Positions 57,051 to 64,000 of a DNA stretch of 64,000 bases are shown here, piece after piece. This DNA is from Tubulanus polymorphus (Eukaryota; Nemertea; Palaeonemertea; Tubulaniformes; Tubulanidae): positions 8,220,231 to 8,284,230 of the forward strand of contig NC_134033.1 in NCBI RefSeq assembly GCF_964204645.1, in the 5' to 3' direction. Position 1 is the first letter of the stretch. The number at the start of each line of letters is the position of its first letter. The position numbers and the translations under genes are program-made. The notes beneath the pieces were generated by a model. The model did not search any database. It had not been told where the DNA came from and saw only the letters and a program-made list of their open reading frames with translations.

Positions 57051-57806
57051 AAATGATGATGTCACTAGAAAGTCCAATTGTAAATTAGAAAAGGAGGTGG
57101 GAGTGAATGAGTATGAACGAGTCACATATGTTATCAGATGGTCGGCAATTCTATTCATGATCAGAATTTTCATACCGCCCACGGCTAACTGGGTCACAGC
57201 TGCAGCGAGTGTGTGATGGTAAAATCTCCCATCACACAGGTCCGTTTCCTAGACGTTAGGCCTGTGCCATCAAGTATGCTACACTAGGACATGCTGTACT
57301 GACAGTAGCATCAACCATGCGCATGCGCATGCGCAGTTGAGATTTTCGGCGTATCGCGGTCAACTTAAACGTTTTTCAGAGGAAAAAATCAGATGAAAAT
57401 TGAATATTTTATGGCAAAAAAACCTCAGTTAGTAAGAAAACTTTGACATAAAATATACCTTGAAGAGACAACTGGCCACATATTAATTTAACATCATAAA
57501 ATACGTTGAAATGCATTGCATTTCTTTACCTTCATCAATGTAGTGGCCACTAACCGGAACACTTATAAATGCATGATTGAAATATGAGAATTATTTCATT
57601 GAGGACTGCGCATATCCGGATATGTGTAGTCATGTTGCTATGATACATATATACAACAACGTGTCAATTGGTTATGCCTATCTAAGAAAAAAGTATACAA
57701 TACCATCCTGCTATCAATAGGCCTACCCTCTTTTAGTCACAAAGTCAAGAATCAATGATTATAGATTAAAGATAATGTCAGCGTTTAAAAATTTTTTTTC
57801 AGTAAC

Positions 57807-60060
57807 ATGGCGGATGATGTTTGTCGCTTGTGTGGTTCATCTGCAGCCAATAATGACCGTAATCGATACAACAAAATGAAGTTCAGTTCACACGTTTCAA
57901 TATTATTTGGCATTGATTTTCGCTGCGGACTCCACCGGTATACACCCAAATTTTATTTGCAATCTTTGCCAACAAAAATTACAACGTTGCCGTAAGACCA
58001 AAAATAAATCGAGAAATATTCCGAATAATGTCGTTTTAAAAACATGGAACGTCGAAACCCCTCCGCCAGATAACTTTCAGTACATTGCGTCGAAAAAGTG
58101 AATGTGAAAGTGAATGAAAAAACGTATTCATTCTATTCTGATAACTGCATACGAATGGTGGAATACAGCACTGAACACCGATTCTTTATCGATCAATTAG
58201 AAGTGACTGATTCTTTGCGTGATAAATTTGAAATCGAGGACAAATCGCTGAAATTTAAGAAACTTAAACTGTGCTGTGGTAACCCTGATATCGTTGATGT
58301 CGTAGCTGGTCGTGGTCTGAATGAGTTCTGAAATCAGAAGGGATTTGTGATAGCTACCCTTCAGACAACAAATTTAAGTAAAATTGTAAATAATATATCT
58401 GTCGATCGCTGTGATGCGTGTAAAACATTTCGTGGATGCCTCTTCACAATGCACACCGTTTGACATCTGCAACTTCATTGCGAACCTGTGTAAATAGTAA
58501 GGTATGATACAATTATTTGTCAAATGAGCAGCTTAAGATCTGTCTCCGTGAAACACAAGGTCAACGTCAACATTTTAAGAAAGTTGAAGAACGGCTAAAA
58601 CAATATAATTTTGAAGCTGCAAATGTCGTCGTTACACCTGAACTATCAGTGTTGTTAACGAAATCGGTTGAGGAAAATATTGACCAATTCAATAACGACT
58701 TTCCGAGTGGATCTGTTCAAGAACTTCTTTGGCAACAACAGCGTCTCCAAAATTCAAAATCCACCAAACATATGCGATGGCATCCTTTGATAATTAAGTG
58801 GTGCATAGCTTTGCGACACAAATCGAAATCGGTGTACAACTTCATTCGAGACTCTGGATTTTTACAGCTATTCCACTCTAGTACTTTGTATACACGCTTT
58901 ACAGATCCATGCTCAGGATTTAATAGTGAATTCATTGAACATGCCTTAAATGACATGAATTTTGAGGCAATGCCAGATTTTCAAAAAAATGTGTTTGCTA
59001 TATGATGAAATGAAAATTAAATCGGAACTGATCTATTCCAAAAAAACTTTTGTCAAATGGGAGACATCAATAACGCAATTGAGAAATTTAATCGATCATT
59101 GGAAAACAATGAGAAAGATCTAGCGACCCACGTGTGTATTTTTATGGCTCGGGGATTGTTTTCTAACATGAAACTTCTGCTTGGATATGACAAGTCTCGG
59201 AGAATTTATTTTATAATGTGACGTGCCGCACTTGATCAAAACTAGCCGCAACAACCTCAACAATTCAACAGAAAATCACAGGATTTAATGGTAGGTCTTA
59301 ATAGATCTAATTGTGTCTTGTTGATTTATTTAATGTACCTAATGGTGAATTTTTGTATATTTCAGTTCCGTGGTTAAATGGACTCAATTGCTACGATTAG
59401 TTGAAGCAGAAGTTGGAATTAATAGGCAGGCTCCACGGCTGAATCGTCTGAGAAAATTTCGACAGTTGATTGATTCTTTGCATACAGGTGATGAACAAAT
59501 TTTTCGATTGCCTGAATGTTTCGACAGCTTATGAGAGCATAAGAAGGAGGAATCCAGATTTAAAGGAATATCGCAGTGAATCAGACGGACGATTAAAGGT
59601 ACATTTAAAGTTATTTCATTTGGAATGTATTGTTTCACATATAATTGTATTATAATTGAATATTCTTGTGATTCTAGTGGCTTCTCAAAGAATTCATACC
59701 ATTCCTGGACGAGTGGGAAGGAGAAAAAGACCTGTATGAAGGTTTGATGAAGGCTCAAAACGCAAGAAAATGTTTGGGTTGGGAAACAATTGAAGGCTTC
59801 CGGATAACTGGTGTGTTTCTTCTCCTTATATCGATAGAAAACCTTTATATGTGATCAGCATTATATTGACAAAAATTTGATTTTATATATTTTCAGTGTT
59901 TTCTTTTACTGAGTTGACAGTCGAGTTACTAAATATCAATGGAGTCGAATATTTCCTCAGTGAGAAGCTCAGCCTAGAGGAGCACTTCTCAAAATGAAGA
60001 AGTTGTGGAGGAAACAGTGACATCCCCAATGCTGCCGCTTTTGGCCACAATGAACTAATG
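57807..60060 (+). pseudogene. P-like transposase with RAG1-like zinc N-terminus, degraded
   Basis: N-terminus MADDVCRLCG...NRYNK...SILFGIDF, then after a frame change near 57915 ...IHPNFICNLCQQK and TWNVETPPP: the CxxCG...IHP..(F/I)C..C pattern of the RAG1 N-terminal region. A central CDACKTFRGC follows. 58517-59005 has MRWHPLIIKWCIALRHKS and GFLQL; then YDEMKIKS (RNase-H-like Asp), GDINNAIEKF, DLATHVCIFMARGLFSN, DVPHLIKTSRNNL: P-superfamily motifs. Exon-like pieces with GT/AG borders continue at about 59366, 59678 and 59898, ending in FLSEKLSLEEHFSK, a stop, then RSCGGNSD, FGHNEL. At least three frame changes and two internal stops make it non-functional as read. Confidence 0.78.
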
Positions 60061-60256
60061 AGCAGGAAATTGTGCTAAGGCATCATCAAAAGGCAATTTC
60101 GTCGGTCGATTCAGGAGAGACGACGACATAGACATTGAATCGGTTGTGCCTCTTAAAAGAAAAAAACGTATTTAAAAGTATAAAAGTGAATTTATTTGTA
60201 TGTAAGCAGTACAAATGTGAAAGTGAATACACAGGTACACAGAAGATCAGTTCTTG

Positions 60257-61093
60257 TTAGCAAATACGATCCAGTATGTCGATCCAGTGTGTTATTACTC
60301 GTCTTAGCAAATTGTGACTCAGATTTTTGTCACTGACAAAACGTGTCAATGTCTTCCAAGATTTTTTAATGGTTACACTCAGTTCAATTTGATGAAGCAG
60401 CTTTTCTTTGATATTTAATCCCTTCAATGAGTGTACATCATTTATTTGGAGATGAGGGCAAACAATATTCTCTGAACGAATATAGAATGAATCACATTTA
60501 AAACTAAGTTTGCATAAATTTTCGCCAATTTTCCGTGAGTGCTATACGCAAATAGTCGGTTTTCCTCAACGATTTGGAGTGATTTGTGTAATAACGTGCT
60601 GAAATTAAAGAAAAAAACCATTTTATTGTTATATCCTATCATGTATATTACATTTCATCAACTAAAGTTTGTATTAAATTAATGTTTGTAAATATTATTG
60701 TAAATAATATAAAATGTTAGCCTATCCTTAAGCTTTATTTGAATATATGAATAATAATCACTTCAAGTGAACTCACGCATAATATTTCTTATCCTTCTGG
60801 AAACTCTCATCGTCGATTCGCGGCGATTCCACGTCTACATAAATAAAAAGTATTTGCTTAAAATAGTGACTTTTATGTTGTTTTTCTGAAAGGATTAAAA
60901 CAGACTACTTTCAGCCCTCTTCAATATAAGGCTTTTCATGCTCAGTTAGGAAGCGGTATAACCTACCTTTATTGTCATTGGCAGAAGATAGGTTGAATTG
61001 TTCTTTGCAATGATTTGTTTCTATCATTTGAAGCTCTATGAGATCAAATTCTGTGTCAGAAATTTCTGCATCGCTAGAATAGCCTGCCGCCAT
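60257..61093 (-). pseudogene. Second, convergent gene of the P-like transposon, unrecognised
   Basis: Three exons: 60967-61093 (Met in context aaaATGGCG, donor gtaggt), 60777-60834 (donor gtgagt) and 60257-60598, phases 1 and 2 matching. Starts MAAGYSSDAEISDTEFDLIE (acidic). Exon 3 opens TLLHKSLQIVEENRLFAYS; near 60530 the frame seems to slip by one base, after which a Cys/His-containing basic frame (CDSFYIRSENIVCPHL ... LLRRVITHWIDILDRIC) runs to TAA. Without the slip the model still gives a 113-residue ORF ending at 60442. I do not recognise the product. Confidence 0.5.
60442..60598 (-). other. Exon 3 of the second transposon gene, unshifted reading
   Basis: If no frameshift is assumed, exon 3 ends at TAA 60442-60444 and the joined 127+58+157 nt form an intact 342-nt ORF. 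Competing model to the longer shifted reading ending at 60257. Confidence 0.4.
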
Positions 61094-61283
61094 TTTGTAT
61101 AATAACAACCGGTAACTATCAACATACGGAAATTACCGAGTGTTGACTGAGAGTACCGAGTAAACATAAACTCGCACATATCGTATTATGTAATAAGCTC
61201 CGCCAAGTACGGTGTCATCGCTGATACGATCAAAGACAGCTGACTCGTTCATACTCCATTCACTCCCACCTCCCTGATTAGAA

Positions 61284-61927
61284 CAAGCCATAGGTGACAA
61301 CAGTTCTCGGGCTTAGGCTCTAACTCCTTAATTACCATGCGTTAGTTCCCATTGCATTTTAGTTCCACCGCTAGGAGGAGCACTAGGCCCATTCTTTGCA
61401 CTGCACAACTAGGCCCTCACAAGGCTGGAAATTATTTGCCATATGACAGGCACCATGTTTTTGGGCGATATCATTCCAGTGCCTGCCAAATTAGGAAAAG
61501 CCCTAAAGCTTGGAATAATGTGATGTCAATCGCTTTGTTTTAGGTAAAAATTGAAGTCACAGAATATAAATATTTGCATTCTCTATTGTAACAAACAGGA
61601 TATTAAATTAAGACTTTAACACCACAAAAGACTGAGCCAATGCAGTGCATGAAAGGCTGTTAAAATGTTTTTAAATCCATTTTTCACACACCCACGCACG
61701 CACCTACACACGCAGTTGGTACGAACGGTCTCTCTACATAAAATGCATACAATACAAGATTGAAGAACCCACAATACATGCAACGTTGAAGAACAATAAA
61801 ATATATCGTTGAAAATTGTGGGTAACCACAGGTGAGTTAGCATTTAGCCGCTTTAGATCTAGGCAGACTTATAAAATCTTACAGCAATATGCCAAGACAG
61901 AGCAATTTTTGTATTTTGTGCGCCTAC
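61284..61927. other. Intron, no gene recognised
   Basis: Between the transposon and a collagen exon. Short ORFs only; a polypyrimidine tract for the acceptor of an unseen exon was not found. Confidence 0.4.
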
Positions 61928-62096
61928 CTTTTGGACCAGCTGTTCCTGGAATTCCCATCAGTCCCATCTCTCCAATTTCACCTTTTTGACCTTTTGGTCC
62001 AACAGTGTCGTTACCGCGATCTCCCTTCTCACCCGGAATGCCATTGCGACCGAGACGCCCATTGAATCCATCCAATCCTAACATACCGGGATCACC
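61928..62096 (-). CDS. Collagen IV exon, helix
   Basis: Acceptor ataaacag before GGT GAT CCC; donor gtaggc. 169 nt, phase 0 to 1. Gly-X-Y throughout (GDPGMLGLDGFNG...) with one break at GNDTVG. This 56-codon exon lies upstream of the 9-nt exon. Confidence 0.93.
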
Positions 62097-63951
62097 CTGT
62101 TTATAGATAATCAGCACGTTAGTGCACAAATTGACTTTGCCTCATCGAATGTTCATAAAAACTATTAACTATTAAACCATTAAAACTATTGAAATATTTC
62201 TAAATAATCATATTTATTTCATCACGTAAATCATCCCTTTAGAAAGATTTATTGCTAAATTCAGTGAGTATCTATTTGTTATGTAAGTTTTAATTTTGAC
62301 TCAATGACTTAATGACAGGCGTTTTGGGAAGTAATAACATTTCAATTTCTGCAGGCAAAAAGATTTAGCCTATGCACCGTATTTCAAGTTTGTTAATTGT
62401 TCCTTATTTTGTATTAACTAATAAGTAAATTAATCTAGAGAAATGACAAATAAATTGTTCTCAAATATTACAACTACTTAAGGTTAATTTTGGTTTTCAT
62501 AGATTTGAATCGCTGTCATTGCTTTGTACCATTTTTGATATATGAATAAATATATGATTTGCATCAAGTTTTGGACATACCGGCGCATCCAAACAGATCT
62601 CTACTCGAACCCAGCAAGTTCTTTCTTTTGAATCGACACGTTAAAAGAAGAACATTTCTTGAGAATTACTGCCATTTTGGTCCAGGGTTCGATTCTGACA
62701 ATTAATCTAATTAAAGATTCTAGGATAATTGCCCCCCCCCCCAAACAACTGCCCCCAGACAATCCTTCTTGATTTGGATTAACACCACCTAAATACTTTA
62801 CTTAGAAATTCATTTGTATATTATTGAATATAGATTTATTAGATATAGAATTACTGATGTTGTGTGCAAATCAAAAACTTTAAATCAGTCCTTGTGTAAT
62901 TATAATTCACTTACCAAATTAAAGGAAACTTAATAAGTCCACTTATTGGTGCATTAGTTAACGATGGCTGATTTATTGGAATTAGTTTTAGTGTATTTTT
63001 AGCCATTCAAAAACTTAAAAGAAGTCCTAGAGTAATTAGCAAGAATTAGTTCACTTCACTTAGTCTAATTAATTTGAAGTAAATATCTGTGTTATTTTAA
63101 GGTTAAAAAGATTTAATTTGGGGGCAATTGTCCAGGGGCAATTTTCCTAGGGGGCAATTGTCGGGATACCAAATGAACACCAGGCAAGTGTTCAATTGAA
63201 CGTTCAAATCAAAATTCCAAATGCAAAATGCAATATGGTCATAAATTTTCAGAACATGGATATAGGGGCCTATATTCATTTTAAATTTTCAGAATATATA
63301 TATTTATACAATTATCCTTGTGGGTGCCGCGCGTGGGGGTGCTACTTTGCCATCGATGAAATTAATTGGTTTAATGGGCAATTTACTGAAAGATAGATCA
63401 ATTACGCCGTACTTATTATGCAAATGAGAACACCATACAGGTGGAGCGATATTGAGGAGTAGTATATAGTAAATTCCATATGCTTGGTTTATCGTATCAT
63501 CGCAGCAATTCTACGCCTCTGGATGGACATCGTTTCACCAACGTGGCTAATGCTGTGACCTGATCCGATATGGAGAACGCAAGGTATGGCCATGCGGCTT
63601 GATTTGAAACGCTTGTTTTGTCAGACTTATCGGACTTATATTCATCTGAGACATTGTAGCGATGCAGCCATACACACGTATAAGGCAATGTCTTTTGAAC
63701 TCGGCTGCCATTCCGAATCTATCTTCACTAATATTTCCTTTCAAAGGATGATCTAGTCAGCGAATATATAAGGTAAACTTAGACCGACTTGAGGATATTT
63801 TATGGAAGTTTTAATATTTGAAGCTTAGATCTGAGCGTGCTTACAGGACTTAACAGGTCCTCTTCTTCTCTTTTCAAATATGTTATTACGCTCACAAAAA
63901 ATGAAAGCATGTTACCCATATCAATATTGATCATTTGCAAAAATCACGTAC
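62097..63951. other. Intron, no gene recognised
   Basis: AT-rich. 62725-62760 and 63115-63165 carry inverted aattgccccccc / ggggcaattgtc pieces, suggesting a ~440-bp decayed inverted-repeat element. No coding region. Confidence 0.4.
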
Positions 63952-64000
63952 CTTCCCACCTTTGATGCCTTCGAATCCTGGCTCACCAGGGAATCCCTTA
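63952..64000 (-). CDS. Collagen IV exon, helix (5' part cut by window edge)
   Basis: Reads GFPGEPGFEGIKGGK followed by donor gtacgt. It ends in phase 0, matching the phase-0 start of the next exon at 62096. Only the last 16 codons are in the window. Confidence 0.8.

Larger units (their letters stand above)
57091..61275 (+). mobile_element. P-superfamily-like DNA transposon with RAG1-like N-terminus (N-RAG-TP-like)
   Basis: 4,185 bp. Terminal inverted repeats of about 35 bp (AAGGAGGTGGGAGTGAATG and the inverse of CCACTCCCACCTCCCT, continuing AGTATGAACGAGTCA). Flanking 8-bp target duplication with one mismatch, AATTAGAA (57083-57090) / GATTAGAA (61276-61283); 8 bp is the P-element size. It contains a transposase gene on the plus strand (57807 to about 60060) and a convergent second gene on the minus strand (61093 to 60257). 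Elements joining a RAG1-like N-terminal domain to a transposase have been described from molluscs as N-RAG-TP; assignment here is by motif recognition. Confidence 0.8.
5456..64000 (-). other. Type IV collagen alpha-chain gene, 3' two thirds (gene span)
   Basis: Basement-membrane collagen chain: three chains fold into a secreted triple helix, and the C-terminal NC1 domain selects partners and joins trimers head to head. Exons run from 64000 down to 5456. All junctions are GT/AG and phases agree throughout (0, 1 or 2), giving one frame of about 1,120 codons. The helix is Gly-X-Y with many short interruptions, as in type IV and unlike fibrillar collagens. NC1 has both C4 subdomains. [11 protein letters not shown] (without the extra Gly of alpha2 chains) and WLSTPEPM point to an alpha1/alpha5-type chain. 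The residues corresponding to the Met and Lys of the sulfilimine cross-link appear kept (STPEPM, TLKAG). Introns of up to about 8-9 kb hold the mobile elements listed below. The 5' part (signal peptide, 7S) is outside the window. Calling it alpha1-like is from motif recognition only. Confidence 0.95.

Noticed and set aside
57317-57337. Alternating atgcgcatgcgcatgcgc tract as a regulatory or Z-DNA element
   Set aside because: Short and isolated in the 5' region of the transposon; nothing else supports a function.

Overview
Animal genomic DNA, almost entirely one gene: the 3' two thirds of a type IV collagen alpha-chain gene on the minus strand. It enters at position 64000 and ends at a TAA stop at 5456-5458. 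I placed 20 constitutive exons plus one duplicated exon from Gly-X-Y reading frames, GT/AG junctions and continuous phase. Joined, they give about 1,120 codons (about 895 residues of interrupted triple helix and a complete NC1 domain of about 228). The signal peptide, 7S region and first part of the helix lie beyond 64000. The NC1 resembles the alpha1/alpha5-type chain. The most unusual host feature is in NC1: two tandem 87-nt exons of identical length and phase, separated by 63 nt, each encode the start of the second NC1 subdomain and look like mutually exclusive alternatives. There is also a 9-nt Gly-X-Y microexon.

The introns are packed with mobile DNA. (1) A pearl/HINE-like non-autonomous Helitron-related family has about eight copies, with tandem ~154-bp modules, an ACGG microsatellite, subterminal inverted repeats and a 3' hairpin. 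(2) 10238-16338 is a DIRS-type tyrosine-recombinase retrotransposon with identical 121-bp inverted repeats and an internal complementary region. (3) 39742-45762 is a BEL/Pao LTR retrotransposon with identical 217-bp LTRs and a 5-bp target duplication. (4) 57091-61275 is a two-gene DNA transposon with ~35-bp inverted repeats and an 8-bp target duplication. It encodes a P-superfamily-like transposase whose N-terminus carries a RAG1-like zinc motif, plus an unrecognised convergent second gene. Smaller elements include a PIF/Harbinger-type MITE whose empty site is preserved elsewhere in the window, TA-flanked MITEs, foldbacks, tRNA-derived repeats, LINE tails, a Penelope-like hammerhead motif and several minisatellites.

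Three places show composite local duplications in which a segment from another intron is spliced between direct copies of flanking DNA, as replication template switching would produce.

Organism: a metazoan with large, repeat-rich introns. Pearl-like ACGG/tandem-module elements and RAG1-N-terminus transposons are known from molluscs, so a mollusc or another lophotrochozoan is my best inference, not a proof. No bacterial-type features, CRISPR arrays or rRNA genes were seen.
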